From Mucilaginibacter pedocola (lineage in GTDB: Bacteria; Bacteroidota; Bacteroidia; Sphingobacteriales; Sphingobacteriaceae), in assembly GCF_002013915.1 (NCBI RefSeq), contig NZ_MBTF01000034.1, positions 124,001 to 188,000 of the forward strand: a stretch of 64,000 bases of DNA, written 5' to 3'. Positions 1-8,202 of the stretch are shown piece by piece; the stretch's first letter is position 1, and each line of letters opens with the position of its first letter. Both the position numbers and the translations under genes were made by a program. Below the pieces are notes generated by a model. That model saw only the letters and a list, made by a program, of their open reading frames with translations. It ran no database searches and was not told where the DNA came from.

Positions 1-317
1 AACACACTATGGTTTATGCGCCCAAGGCAATTCTCTATCAGCAGCAAAAACACGAGTACCAGCGCAATAAAAAACAACGTATTAACGGGAGCAAGCAAAG
101 CCAACCCGGTTGCTAACAAAGCGGGCAACAAATAGCGCAAGCTATACCGCCCGCTATCTATTTTTGCCATGTAAGGTATCAGCAACAAGCCCATTACCAA
201 ATTGGCATCCCATTGAAAGTAGCCGGGAATGCACCACAGCGCCAATGCAGCATATACGGCTACGAACCCGTGGATGGGTTGAAGTTTTAATGGTTTATTT
301 AGTTGGATGGATAGCAT
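1..317 (-). CDS. xrtN: Exosortase N (XrtN), N-terminal part, cut by window edge
   Basis: The minus strand is open from an ATG at 315-317 to the window edge, giving the first 105 residues of a very hydrophobic protein (starts MLSIQLNKP) with about four membrane segments, at roughly residues 18-35, 40-52, 60-75 and 78-95. The N-terminal membrane helices fit an exosortase, a membrane transpeptidase-like enzyme that processes proteins with a C-terminal PEP-type sorting signal. The catalytic Cys/Arg/His lie beyond the window, so the family call rests mainly on the neighbour: the next gene is the XrtN-type VIT-domain protein with a VPEP tail, the known partner of this exosortase class. The ~300-bp gap between them holds two copies of a repeat. 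Confidence 0.6.
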   Translation of the reverse strand, partial: MLSIQLNKPLKLQPIHGFVAVYAALALWCIPGYFQWDANLVMGLLLIPYMAKIDSGRYSLRYLLPALLATGLALLAPVNTLFFIALVLVFLLLIENCLGRINHSV

Positions 318-348
318 TAAGTTTCTTTTTTATTTTTCATTCGCGAAC

Positions 349-466
349 TATGGTTCCCCTCTTGAGAGAGGTTAGGGGTGTGTTTCGCGGAAATGCATAG
401 CGGACTAACACACCCCTCCCACCGTTCTTGGCCCTCGCGCCCCCTCTCAAGAGGGGAACTTTAGCT
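349..466. repeat. 118-bp hairpin repeat, copy 1
   Basis: The copy has perfect 16-bp terminal inverted repeats (GTTCCCCTCTTGAGAG at 353-368 and its complement at 444-459) and an inner inverted repeat (AGGGGTGTGTT at 374-384, complement at 407-417). The whole unit could fold as a long hairpin. It looks like a non-autonomous REP/MITE-type element. No reading frame in it looks real. Confidence 0.85.
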
Positions 467-490
467 GCGGTTACTTCACTATTTACAAAT

Positions 491-608
491 TATGGTTCCC
501 CTCTTGAGAGAGGTTAGGGGTGTGTTTCGCGGAAATGCATAGCGGACTAACACCCCCCTCCCACCGCTCTTGGCCCTCGCGCCCCCTCTCAAGAGGGGAA
601 CTTTAGCT
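491..608. repeat. 118-bp hairpin repeat, copy 2
   Basis: This is a direct repeat of the unit at 349-466, differing at two of 118 positions. It lies 142 bp downstream of copy 1, with about 24 bp between the copies. Its terminal inverted repeats are at 495-510 and 586-601. It ends next to the stop codon of the VIT-domain gene at 616. Confidence 0.85.
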
Positions 609-615
609 CCGGACC

Positions 616-3129
616 TTACAATTGCGGCACCTCATTCCTTCTCTTCTTATAAATAAACGTCGCCACTATCAGCGCTGCCAGTATTATCAGCATCCACTCC
701 TGCGGCTCGGGTACAGCACCTGAGGATTTCATGGAAGCATTCTTCAAACTGTTTTTATTTTCATCGATGCCGAAGCGTTCATAATCCTTCACGGTTTCCA
801 GTACGATCATGCTCGATACGGGCGAAACGATGTAGCCCTGCTCCGCCTCTGCGATGATATCGGGGCGTACGTAGTCGTGCCTAAAGTAGTCGGCACCCAC
901 TTTCTTCATAATATCGTTATAAGCGAACATGCGCAGCAGGTGGTCGGGGGCGTTGGCAGTTTTTTGTCCGGTTGTTTTTTGTATCATCAGCCCGGCACTA
1001 CTTATCACTATGGTGCTATCGTTCTCCTGTTCACGGGCAAAGCGGTGCTTATCCAGCAGGGTGCCTAATTCTTCAACATTACCTTCGGCATAACTAAATA
1101 CACGTAGCTCTTTAAGCGCCTTCAAATAAGGTGTTAGCCCGCTGCCCAAATTGTACAGCCTTATATGGCGCGGCGTTTTCAGGTAGGCGGCCAAATCCTT
1201 TGCAAACTCGCTCCCATCCAGTTCGCCCAGGTTTGGCGATACATCGTTACTCTTAGTTATAAGCAGCGCGCCATCAGCATTCTTAATTTCGTTTACCGGG
1301 AACAGGCTAAAATTCTGGGCACTTAAAGATTCATAAAGCCCGTCTGCATTTTCCTTGTTTACTTTTATAAGCTTGTTGTAATACACATACACAGGCGCGT
1401 TGCGTACATTGGTAAAAGCCTGCTTAAACTCTTCTTCGCTCCAGCTTTTGTTTACATCCAGGTATACCACCTTCGGGCTAAAGCTTTGGTATTGTTGTTG
1501 GTAGTCTTTAATCTGGTATGTAGCACCACCAAAAGTAAATGCTGTGTTGGCCATTGGCGGAGCATCGCAGCTTATCTCCCAACGGGGTTGGTAAGTACGG
1601 TCGGACAGGTAGGTATCGCCGGTTTGTTTAAATATGGCGGGGATATCCAAATTGGCGGGCTTGTTACTATAGCTTAGTTGCAAAGTTTCCAGTGCCGTGG
1701 TAGCGTACGGTCCATCAAACCAGGCATTCTCATAAACTAACCGTTTGCCCTCCAACCGCAGCGGACTGGTGATACCCAACCTGAACTTACGGTTCTCTTT
1801 TGTGGTACAAGGGAATACCCTCACGCTGATGGTATTGCCCTCCTGCCAGTGCACTACCGATGGGTCGTGCTGCTCTACGCCTACTATTTGCTTATAAGCC
1901 GAATCAGCTTTGGCCTTTGTGGTCAACCGCGATCTCTCCTCCTTACCATCTATCCACAACGAAAGAGAACTCACTACCGAGCCCTCCGGCAGATGGAAGG
2001 TATAAATAGCTTCCTGGTTACTCCATGTCCACTCGGAATTATTGCGCACGGTAAGCGTCTTTTCGGTATAGGCCATGCGGTATTCGGGGAAGAGCTTCAC
2101 ATTGCTTATCACACTGATGGTTTGCAGGTTCTCGCCGCTCCACAGCCTGTCTTGCGCCTGGTGGCGGCTGTTGTATAATGCTTTCAGTATATTAATACGT
2201 TCCCCCTCGTCAAGGTTAGGCCGTTCGAAGAACAGGCTGGCCATTACCACCAGCGGATCGTGCTGCTTGCGTTCGTCGAATGATTTGGATGGCATACCTC
2301 CGAAAAAGAAATTGCTATTTCGGGATACCTCGTGATAAACCAACCCTGTTTTCAGGATGCGTTCGGTAATTGGCGACTGGCCTATCTCTTTACTCACGGC
2401 AACCCAATTGGGCAGTTTGCCTTCGTTAAGTGTATTTTGGTTGATGATGTTGTTTATCCTATTATTCTCGCTACTCCAGGCGAACAGGAATATGGCGGCA
2501 GCAATAAGTGGCAATACAAAACCCGCTATACTCGTGTATAGCACCAATTTATCGGTACGCGAGGCATTACGGATGATGACGATGGTTATAATGGCCAGGC
2601 AAATGGGTACGAATGTATGCAGCGATATACCAATAGCAATAATGCCGAACGCGCTGAGGATATAAAGCGGGATGAGGTAAAAAGCATAATAACAAAACAA
2701 CAGCAAGGCGGCACCCAACATAAAAAATATAAAGTATTTTGGTATACCGCCCAATAACTGATGCCGCATGGCCAACACTAAGGTAACCGACGATACCACT
2801 ATCCAAATGCTCAGCCAATCGGCACTATCGTCGAACACGTTCATCTCGCGATTGAGGGCAAAGGCGCTGATAAACCAAATAATAAGCAGTACCGCCGTAT
2901 GCTCTGCTTTACCGCGTGTATAGCTCCAACCGTGTTTTTGTGCCGTTACAACCCATGCTGCCACTAAAAAGCCAAGCGAGAATATATAGTTGGCTATAAA
3001 ATCTCCAAACCCTGCCCCCGAATGCCCAAACATGCCGGTAAGTATAAATATTGCCGTAGAACCCGCTATGATCGCCAGCCCTGCCGTAGTAAGCCTGTCT
3101 TCCCGCAAATAATTGGTGATGGTTTTCAT
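616..3129 (-). CDS. XrtN system VIT-domain membrane protein with VPEP sorting signal
   Basis: This 837-residue protein starts with about seven or eight membrane segments (residues ~15-215). A VIT-like domain follows at ~350-455 (IYTFHLPEG, then the AYKQIVG stretch), then a long exported region. The C-terminus is a sorting tag: VPEP at ~806-809, a hydrophobic helix, and a basic tail (KKRR). Length and architecture match the Bacteroidetes family regarded as the single dedicated target of exosortase N, whose gene lies just downstream. The biological role of the family is not known to me. The start has an inverted repeat 25-43 bp upstream that is also present before the regulator unit, so it is probably controlled by that regulator. 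Confidence 0.8.
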   Translation of the reverse strand: MKTITNYLREDRLTTAGLAIIAGSTAIFILTGMFGHSGAGFGDFIANYIFSLGFLVAAWVVTAQKHGWSYTRGKAEHTAVLLIIWFISAFALNREMNVFDDSADWLSIWIVVSSVTLVLAMRHQLLGGIPKYFIFFMLGAALLLFCYYAFYLIPLYILSAFGIIAIGISLHTFVPICLAIITIVIIRNASRTDKLVLYTSIAGFVLPLIAAAIFLFAWSSENNRINNIINQNTLNEGKLPNWVAVSKEIGQSPITERILKTGLVYHEVSRNSNFFFGGMPSKSFDERKQHDPLVVMASLFFERPNLDEGERINILKALYNSRHQAQDRLWSGENLQTISVISNVKLFPEYRMAYTEKTLTVRNNSEWTWSNQEAIYTFHLPEGSVVSSLSLWIDGKEERSRLTTKAKADSAYKQIVGVEQHDPSVVHWQEGNTISVRVFPCTTKENRKFRLGITSPLRLEGKRLVYENAWFDGPYATTALETLQLSYSNKPANLDIPAIFKQTGDTYLSDRTYQPRWEISCDAPPMANTAFTFGGATYQIKDYQQQYQSFSPKVVYLDVNKSWSEEEFKQAFTNVRNAPVYVYYNKLIKVNKENADGLYESLSAQNFSLFPVNEIKNADGALLITKSNDVSPNLGELDGSEFAKDLAAYLKTPRHIRLYNLGSGLTPYLKALKELRVFSYAEGNVEELGTLLDKHRFAREQENDSTIVISSAGLMIQKTTGQKTANAPDHLLRMFAYNDIMKKVGADYFRHDYVRPDIIAEAEQGYIVSPVSSMIVLETVKDYERFGIDENKNSLKNASMKSSGAVPEPQEWMLIILAALIVATFIYKKRRNEVPQL

Positions 3130-3153
3130 TTTCTTTATTTATTAAATTAAAAG

Positions 3154-3172
3154 TACTTTGCAATTCAAAGTT
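3154..3172. promoter_or_regulatory. Predicted operator of the winged-helix regulator, site 1
   Basis: The inverted repeat TACTTTG-CAATT-CAAAGTT has 7-bp arms (last base mismatched) and a 5-bp spacer. It lies between the regulator gene and the VIT-domain gene, 25 bp before the VIT start codon. The same repeat lies before the regulator unit at 4105-4123. Confidence 0.6.
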
Positions 3173-3187
3173 TATAGTTAAAAAAAA

Positions 3188-3490
3188 TTAGGCGCGTTGC
3201 TGCCTTATCAAATTTTCGAGTTCCTGCAGGTGCTTTTTAAAGGCTTGAATACCCAATGGCGATGCCGTGTACTTGGTGTTGGGCTTGCGGCCCAAAAAGG
3301 ATTTGTTTACGGTGATGTACTCCTCCTTCTCCAGCGCCTTAAGGTGCGATGCCAGGTTACCGTCGGTAACATCCAGCAGTTCCTTCAGCGAATTAAAATC
3401 GTAGCTTTCATTAGCTACCAGTACGCTCATTATTTGCAGGCGTATGCGGTTCTCAAATGCTTTATCAAAATTGGTTAAAGTAACTTTCAC
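3188..3490 (-). CDS. Winged-helix transcriptional regulator (HTH_34 type)
   Basis: This 100-residue protein is nearly all one winged-helix DNA-binding domain. The recognition-helix region is around DVTDGNLASHLKALE (residues ~41-55) and the wing around GRKPNTKYTAS. It has no ligand-binding domain, as usual for this short MarR/ArsR-like Bacteroidetes family. Its ATG overlaps the stop of the upstream membrane-protein gene by 4 bp, so the two are co-transcribed and probably translationally coupled. Identical-type inverted repeats lie before its own unit and before the downstream VIT-domain gene. This suggests autoregulation plus control of the exosortase N target, which is inference from the repeat placement. 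Confidence 0.8.
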   Translation of the reverse strand: MKVTLTNFDKAFENRIRLQIMSVLVANESYDFNSLKELLDVTDGNLASHLKALEKEEYITVNKSFLGRKPNTKYTASPLGIQAFKKHLQELENLIRQQRA

Positions 3491-4098
3491 CTGTCGTATT
3501 TAAAGTGCATAATGCTGCCATACAATATATGCAGCAAACCAAAGCCAAAGGCCCAAAAAAACAACCCGTAACCCGGGAAAATAGCGGCCAGCAGGCCTAA
3601 CATAATATCAAAAATGCCCAGCCATTTTACGTCGCCAAAGGTATACTTACTTGCGGCAACTAATGCTAACCCATAAAAAATTAATGTGCAAGGGCCAATT
3701 ACCACATAGTAACCACGCCACAGCATAATAATGCAGAATATGCCGCCGGTCACCAGTGGCAGCGCACCGTTCAATAACAGCGATTTGCTGCTTTGGTTCC
3801 AAACGGTTTGCCCTTTTTTTGCTGCTTTGCGCACGGTAAGTAATACGCCGGTAAGCAGAGATAAGAAAAGCACTACAACTGCGACAAAGATCAGCCGCTC
3901 TTCCAGTAAACGGTAGTAGCCACGTTCCAGAAACGAATCGCCGCGCAGGTATAGCAGGTTGTAGGCAATACCCGCACCAACAAGTGCATATATACCGGCC
4001 ATAACGCCCGACAAGCCGCTGAGCGAAATGAACCTGGTGCTGCGTTCCATAATGGTGCGTATGGAACTAATTTCGGCGATCAAATCTTTATCCTCCAT
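3487..4098 (-). CDS. Six-helix membrane protein co-transcribed with the HTH_34 regulator
   Basis: The 203-residue product has an N-terminal cytoplasmic stretch (MEDKDLIAEISSIRTIMERS) and about six membrane segments. I recognise no catalytic motif. Proteins of this kind often sit next to HTH_34 regulators in Bacteroidetes, but their function is unknown. A role as a membrane-bound sensor or modulator of the regulator is only a guess from the 4-bp overlap. The start codon at 4096-4098 is followed upstream by the palindrome at 4105-4123. Confidence 0.65.
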   Translation of the reverse strand: MEDKDLIAEISSIRTIMERSTRFISLSGLSGVMAGIYALVGAGIAYNLLYLRGDSFLERGYYRLLEERLIFVAVVVLFLSLLTGVLLTVRKAAKKGQTVWNQSSKSLLLNGALPLVTGGIFCIIMLWRGYYVVIGPCTLIFYGLALVAASKYTFGDVKWLGIFDIMLGLLAAIFPGYGLFFWAFGFGLLHILYGSIMHFKYDR

Positions 4099-4104
4099 CT
4101 AAAG

Positions 4105-4123
4105 TACTTTGTTATTCAAAGTA
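4105..4123. promoter_or_regulatory. Predicted operator of the winged-helix regulator, site 2
   Basis: This is a perfect inverted repeat, TACTTTG-TTATT-CAAAGTA, with 7-bp arms and a 5-bp spacer. It lies 7 bp upstream of the membrane-protein/regulator unit. Its position so close to the start would let a bound dimer block transcription or early elongation. It matches site 1 at 3154-3172. Confidence 0.65.
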
Positions 4124-4196
4124 ACATTATAAAATTTGATTGTGCAAGAGGATTTTGAAAAATATTTTGCGTTGGGATGTTAAAACATACTGCTGC

Positions 4197-4231
4197 ATCA
4201 TAGCGATGGGTTTGAAATCCATCGCTATGAT
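4197..4231. repeat. REP hairpin upstream of the RAYT transposase (imperfect copy)
   Basis: Arms of 13 bp (ATCATAGCGATGG and complement) enclose a 9-nt loop. It shares the GCGATGGGTTTGAAA core with the hairpins at 4316-4344 and 4801-4841, with one changed base near the loop. Confidence 0.85.
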
Positions 4232-4315
4232 ATGAGGATATAGTGTTGCTATTTAAGTTAAATAAGGATTTGCGTACAACGAATAAAGTATTTATTTTAC
4301 GGTACTAAATCACCC

Positions 4316-4344
4316 GTAGCGATGGGTTTGAAACCCATCGCTAC
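4316..4344. repeat. REP hairpin just upstream of the RAYT transposase
   Basis: Perfect 14-bp arms (GTAGCGATGGGTTT and complement) around a single base. It lies 26 bp before the transposase start codon. Confidence 0.9.
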
Positions 4345-4370
4345 TAATATTATCACAATTAATATTTATT

Positions 4371-4796
4371 ATGCCGCACAGCTATTCCTCTATTTGGATA
4401 CATGCTATTTGGTCAACAAAAAATCGCGAAGCCATATTAACACAGCCATTAAGAAACGAAGTTTACAAAGTGATAAACGAGATAGCAGTTGATCATGAAA
4501 TATACCTCGACTGTATAAACGGCGTGGAAGACCATGTACATTTATTGATCAGGCTGCGTACAGATCAATGTGTGTCGGATGTTGTAAAAATCATTAAGGG
4601 AAATTCCTGGGAACACTTCAAGAAAGATGTAGAGAAGTACGTCAGTTGGCAAGACGGTTTTGCGGCATTCTCTGTTAGTGCAGATAACCTAAAACGAGTT
4701 AGAAGCTATATTTACAACCAAGAAAAGCATCATAAGAACAAATCATTTGCCGAGGAGCTAAAAGAGATAAAGGCAGGTATCAAAAGCTTTATGTAG
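4371..4796 (+). CDS. REP-associated tyrosine transposase (RAYT, IS200/IS605 Y1 family)
   Basis: The 141-residue protein matches the Y1 transposase fold. The metal-binding HUH motif is HVH (His55, His57) and the catalytic tyrosine region is SYIYNQEKHH, with Tyr113 the likely nucleophile. The length is that of single-domain Y1 enzymes. It is flanked on both sides by hairpins of one family, the usual arrangement for RAYTs, which are domesticated relatives of IS200 thought to spread REP hairpins. There is no accessory TnpB gene and no sign of frameshift, so the enzyme may be active. Its nearest neighbours face the opposite strand, so it forms a separate unit. Confidence 0.9.
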   Translation: MPHSYSSIWIHAIWSTKNREAILTQPLRNEVYKVINEIAVDHEIYLDCINGVEDHVHLLIRLRTDQCVSDVVKIIKGNSWEHFKKDVEKYVSWQDGFAAFSVSADNLKRVRSYIYNQEKHHKNKSFAEELKEIKAGIKSFM

Positions 4797-4800
4797 CTTC

Positions 4801-4841
4801 TAAATCATAGCGATGGGTTTGAAACCCATCGCTATGATTTA
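4801..4841. repeat. REP hairpin downstream of the RAYT transposase (41-nt perfect palindrome)
   Basis: Perfect 20-bp arms (TAAATCATAGCGATGGGTTT and complement) surround a single G. It is the longest copy of the family here. It lies 4 bp after the transposase stop and 10 bp before the stop of the convergent barrel-protein gene, so it could also act as a bidirectional transcript end. Confidence 0.9.
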
Positions 4842-4851
4842 AGAGGGAAAC

Positions 4852-5580
4852 TTAAAAACTATACGTCAGAAACAAATTCCCCGCGATCGAATTAAAACCT
4901 TTGGTAGTACTACCCCCGCTACGGCTATTGTAGCTTGCCCCTACTGTGCCCAGGCTATATCGCCCTTCCATGGCCAGCCCAATATTGCGGCTTACCATAA
5001 AGTTTAAACCCAGCTTTGGAGCTATATAAGTGTTCTGCATGTTTGATACGCTTTCGGTGCTCGAAAAATTGGGGTCGTCGATCGTGATCTTATAGCTCAC
5101 CATAATTACTCCGCCATTCAGCCCGGCGTAGAAGTTGATATCGCCAAGCGGTATTTCGTATGCAGCACCCAGGTAAAGGCCTACGCCTTTGTATTTGCTA
5201 AAGGTGCCGCCGTAGTAATTCACATCGTCGTAACTGATAGACAATGTATCGTTAATGGGTTTATAGCTGCGGTAATCAACCGTGCCCGAGTAAAGCCAGT
5301 TGCCCATGCGGCGCATTACGCTCACGCCGTAAGTGGGCGAACCTTTATAGCTTTGCTTCACATCCCCCAAAGGCGATTCGTAACCACCATTAAAGGCCAT
5401 CAACCAACCATCCCGGCGTACAGAACCACCACTGCTGGCGTTGCTGCCGCCAAGTACATCTCCATCTGCGTTCATGCCGCGGCCGCGTTGTGCATTTGCC
5501 GACGAAAAGATAAAAACAGAAAATAAAATTGAAAGTAGGGTTACGCTGCATTTAATGCGTAGGTTTACATTAGGGGACAT
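4852..5580 (-). CDS. Outer-membrane beta-barrel protein
   Basis: The 242-residue protein has a signal peptide (hydrophobic residues ~10-28, cleavage near SANAQ) and a low-complexity Gly/Ser stretch (~31-55). Alternating aromatic/glycine strands typical of a small porin-like barrel follow, ending in FLTYSF with the C-terminal Phe expected for outer-membrane insertion. It resembles generic Bacteroidetes 'outer membrane beta-barrel' proteins. No specific substrate can be named. It is downstream of tatA on the same strand but separated by a terminator, so it probably has its own promoter. Confidence 0.75.
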   Translation of the reverse strand: MSPNVNLRIKCSVTLLSILFSVFIFSSANAQRGRGMNADGDVLGGSNASSGGSVRRDGWLMAFNGGYESPLGDVKQSYKGSPTYGVSVMRRMGNWLYSGTVDYRSYKPINDTLSISYDDVNYYGGTFSKYKGVGLYLGAAYEIPLGDINFYAGLNGGVIMVSYKITIDDPNFSSTESVSNMQNTYIAPKLGLNFMVSRNIGLAMEGRYSLGTVGASYNSRSGGSTTKGFNSIAGNLFLTYSF

Positions 5581-5680
5581 TTATAAGGAGTGGTTGTTTA
5601 TAATTACCCTAATTAACGTAATTCCCTTCAATTAAAAGGAAAATATTTTAAATATCTGCGCAACATTCAGCCGCTAAATA

Positions 5681-5704
5681 ACAGAGGCCCTTGCGGGCCT
5701 CTGT
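5681..5704 (-). terminator. Intrinsic terminator after tatA
   Basis: Stem ACAGAGGCCC / GGGCCTCTGT with a 4-nt loop lies 9 bp past the tatA stop. The following T-stretch on the minus strand is short and broken. Confidence 0.7.
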
Positions 5705-5713
5705 CTGTTGCAT

Positions 5714-5893
5714 TTAAGCGTTGTTATCTTTAACCGGTGCCGGTACGGGCTCGCCCGTGGTTCCGTTTTGAGCATCTTTAAACTCTTTCATGCCTTTGCC
5801 AAGGCCACGCATCATTTCGGGTATTTTTTTACCGCCAAATAATAGCAATACGGCTACTAATATTAAAATGATCTCTGGTGCTCCTAATCCCAT
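5714..5893 (-). CDS. tatA: Twin-arginine translocase subunit TatA/E
   Basis: This short gene encodes 59 residues. The N-terminus MGLGAPEIILILVAVLLLFGG is the single membrane helix, followed by the KKIPEMMRGLGKGMKEFKD amphipathic helix with the Phe-Gly hinge and Pro seen in TatA. A short polar tail rich in Pro and Asn ends the protein. TatA oligomers form the passage for folded proteins with twin-arginine signals. TatC is not in the window. The start is the only ATG giving the family N-terminus. Confidence 0.93.
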   Translation of the reverse strand: MGLGAPEIILILVAVLLLFGGKKIPEMMRGLGKGMKEFKDAQNGTTGEPVPAPVKDNNA

Positions 5894-6204
5894 GGTTTAC
5901 TTTTTTAATGGTTAATGTTACTCTACTTACGCAAAGTACGAGGTTTAGTTTTTAATATCAATAGTTTTTTTGTTATCTGAACTCGAATTAAACGAATTAA
6001 CTGAATTTATAGAATGCCTGGCTCGTAGCCTTTCTACTGCATATTCGATTAATTCATCTAAAACGGCGAAGCCCTCTTGAGTAGCATAAAACAATTAACC
6101 TGCGAAAAATTCGAGTTCAGAAAAATTTAAATTAAGTGTATTTTTTACAATTAAAATTATCTACTTTAGGCACAGCCAAAACAGGCTGCAAACCAATTGC
6201 CTTT
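5894..6204. other. Divergent intergenic region between tatA and the GH127 gene
   Basis: This 311-bp A/T-rich region separates two divergent genes and must contain both promoters. I see no strong hairpin and no convincing short gene. A possible -7 element for the GH127 gene (TATCTACTTTAG) lies at ~6160-6172. Confidence 0.5.
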
Positions 6205-8130
6205 ATGAAACTATTTACCCAACTTGCTGCTTATTTGCTGCTGCCTTTATGCGCGGCCGTCCTACTTGCGCCGCAACAAACCTGTGCGCAGGCAAAATTA
6301 ACTTCTTTTAAACTGCAACAAATACGTCTGCTTCCCGGCGTGTTTAAACAGGCACAGGAAACCGATAAGGCCTACATCCTTAAATTAGACCCCGACCGCC
6401 TGCTGGCCCCCTACTTTACGCAAGCCGGGCTAAAACCCAAAAAGAAAAGCTACGGCAATTGGGAAGATACCGGCTTAGATGGCCACATTGGCGGGCATTA
6501 CCTCTCGGCACTGGCGCTAATGTATGCCTCAACGGGTGATAAGGAACTCAACCGTCGGCTCGACTATATGCTGGGGCAATTAAAAATATGCCAGGACAAG
6601 ATCGGTAGCGGCTATATAGGCGGCACACCGGGCGGCGTGCAAATGTGGAAGGATATTGAGCAGGGTAAAATTGAGGTAGATACCTTCGCCCTCAACAAAA
6701 AGTGGGTGCCGCTATATAATATCCATAAGCTTTTTGCAGGGTTGCGCGATGCTTATTTAATAGCCGGCAAACCGCAGGCCAAAACCTTACTTATTAAATT
6801 GACGGACTACATAAACGGCGTATCGGCTAAATTAAGCGATGCCCAGATACAAAAGATGCTGATATCTGAACAGGGGGGCCTGAACGAGGTATTTGCCGAT
6901 GTATCGGTTATTACCGGACAAAAAAAATACCTCACACTGGCCAGGCGATGGTCGCACCGCGAAATTATGGACCCGCTGGTACAAGGGCAGGATAAACTCA
7001 CCGGCCTGCATGCCAATATGCAGATACCCAAAGCAGTGGGCTTTCAGCGCATAGCCGAAGTTGGCGGCGATGCCGATTTTGGCAAGGCGGCGCAATACTT
7101 TTGGGAAACGGTTACCAAAAACCGCACGGTAGTAATCGGCGGCAATAGCGTGAACGAGCATTTTAACCCGCTGCATAACTTCAGCACGGTGATAGATGGT
7201 GTTGCCGGGCCTGAAACCTGCAACTCGTACAACATGCTAAAACTTACCCGCCATTTGTTTGAAGAAGGTGCCGATGTAAAGTATATGGATTTTTACGAGC
7301 GTGTATTGTATAACCACATCCTGAGCAGCCAGCACCCTACCCGTGGTGGCTTTGTATATTACACCTCTATGCGCCCGAGGCATTATCGCGTGTATTCGCA
7401 GCCCGATATCAACATGTGGTGCTGCGTAGGCTCGGGTATGGAAAACCATGGTAAATACGGCGAACTGATCTACAGCCACAGCGGCAAGGATTTGTTCCTT
7501 AACCTGTTCATCCCTTCGCGCCTTAACTGGGCAGCGCAAGGCTTGGTTATCTCTCAGCAAACCAAATTCCCCGACGCGGAAACAACGCAACTGCTTGTGG
7601 AAGCAGCTAAACCAGGCAGCTTCGTTATCAATATCCGTTACCCGCATTGGGTAGAGGCCGGCAAACTCGAAGTAAAAGTTAACGGCAAAGCTATTTCAGT
7701 CGACGCACAACCTGGCAGCTACTTAGCCATAAACCGCAGCTGGAAAAAAGGCGATAAAATTGAAGTACGCCTGCCAATGGAAATATCTACAGAAGAATTG
7801 CCCGATACCGAGCATTACGTAGCCTTTCTCCACGGTCCTATTGTGCTGGCCGCCAAAACCGATACTACTGATAAGATAGACTATAAAGGCGACAGCGAAC
7901 AATTTGGCGGCTATCGTGCCAAAGCCCCAACCTACCCGCTGGAAAGCGCCCCTATGATCACCGGTACCGAAGCTGATATGCCTAAACACCTGGTACCCGT
8001 TGTAGGTAAACCACAAACTTACACCGCAACAGACATTATAACACCTGCGGCCTACAAGAACCTGGAGTTGATCCCGTTCTATAAACTGCACGACTCGAGG
8101 TATGTGATCTATTGGAAGGAAACGAAGTAA
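6205..8130 (+). CDS. Glycoside hydrolase family 127 protein (beta-L-arabinofuranosidase type, DUF1680)
   Basis: From the ATG at 6205 the protein has 641 residues and a clear signal peptide (MKLFTQLAAYLLLP, cleavage near TCAQ). The longer upstream reading would put 23 polar residues before the signal, so 6205 is preferred. The catalytic domain is an alpha/alpha toroid followed by beta-sandwich domains. The zinc/cysteine centre known from Bifidobacterium HypBA1 is conserved: Glu337 and Cys339 in GPETCNSYN, Cys406 and Cys407 in NMWCCVGSG. Enzymes of this family release L-arabinofuranose from plant glycans or glycoproteins. No TonB-linked transporter or other glycan gene is beside it, so it is not in a full utilisation locus here. 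Confidence 0.9.
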   Translation: MKLFTQLAAYLLLPLCAAVLLAPQQTCAQAKLTSFKLQQIRLLPGVFKQAQETDKAYILKLDPDRLLAPYFTQAGLKPKKKSYGNWEDTGLDGHIGGHYLSALALMYASTGDKELNRRLDYMLGQLKICQDKIGSGYIGGTPGGVQMWKDIEQGKIEVDTFALNKKWVPLYNIHKLFAGLRDAYLIAGKPQAKTLLIKLTDYINGVSAKLSDAQIQKMLISEQGGLNEVFADVSVITGQKKYLTLARRWSHREIMDPLVQGQDKLTGLHANMQIPKAVGFQRIAEVGGDADFGKAAQYFWETVTKNRTVVIGGNSVNEHFNPLHNFSTVIDGVAGPETCNSYNMLKLTRHLFEEGADVKYMDFYERVLYNHILSSQHPTRGGFVYYTSMRPRHYRVYSQPDINMWCCVGSGMENHGKYGELIYSHSGKDLFLNLFIPSRLNWAAQGLVISQQTKFPDAETTQLLVEAAKPGSFVINIRYPHWVEAGKLEVKVNGKAISVDAQPGSYLAINRSWKKGDKIEVRLPMEISTEELPDTEHYVAFLHGPIVLAAKTDTTDKIDYKGDSEQFGGYRAKAPTYPLESAPMITGTEADMPKHLVPVVGKPQTYTATDIITPAAYKNLELIPFYKLHDSRYVIYWKETK

Positions 8131-8142
8131 GTCCGTTTAGAA

Positions 8143-8174
8143 CCGCAGGGTCCTTTTTCAAAGTGACCCTGCGG
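8143..8174. terminator. Hairpin after the GH127 gene
   Basis: A perfect 10-bp stem (CCGCAGGGTC / GACCCTGCGG) with a 12-nt loop lies 12 bp after the stop. No T-run follows on either strand, so it may be a mRNA-end stabiliser rather than a classic terminator. Confidence 0.5.
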
Positions 8175-8190
8175 AGACATTGTAAACAAC

Positions 8191-8198
8191 TAACTTTG
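8191..8198 (+). promoter_or_regulatory. Bacteroidetes -7 promoter element
   Basis: TAACTTTG matches TAnnTTTG exactly. It ends 4 bp before the ATG at 8203, which would give a nearly leaderless mRNA. No clear -33 box is seen. Confidence 0.4.
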
Positions 8199-8202
8199 AG
8201 TT

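Noticed and set aside
110..400. Plus-strand 96-residue frame over the xrtN start and first repeat
   Set aside because: It is the shadow of the minus-strand exosortase frame and runs into the 118-bp repeat; no family character.
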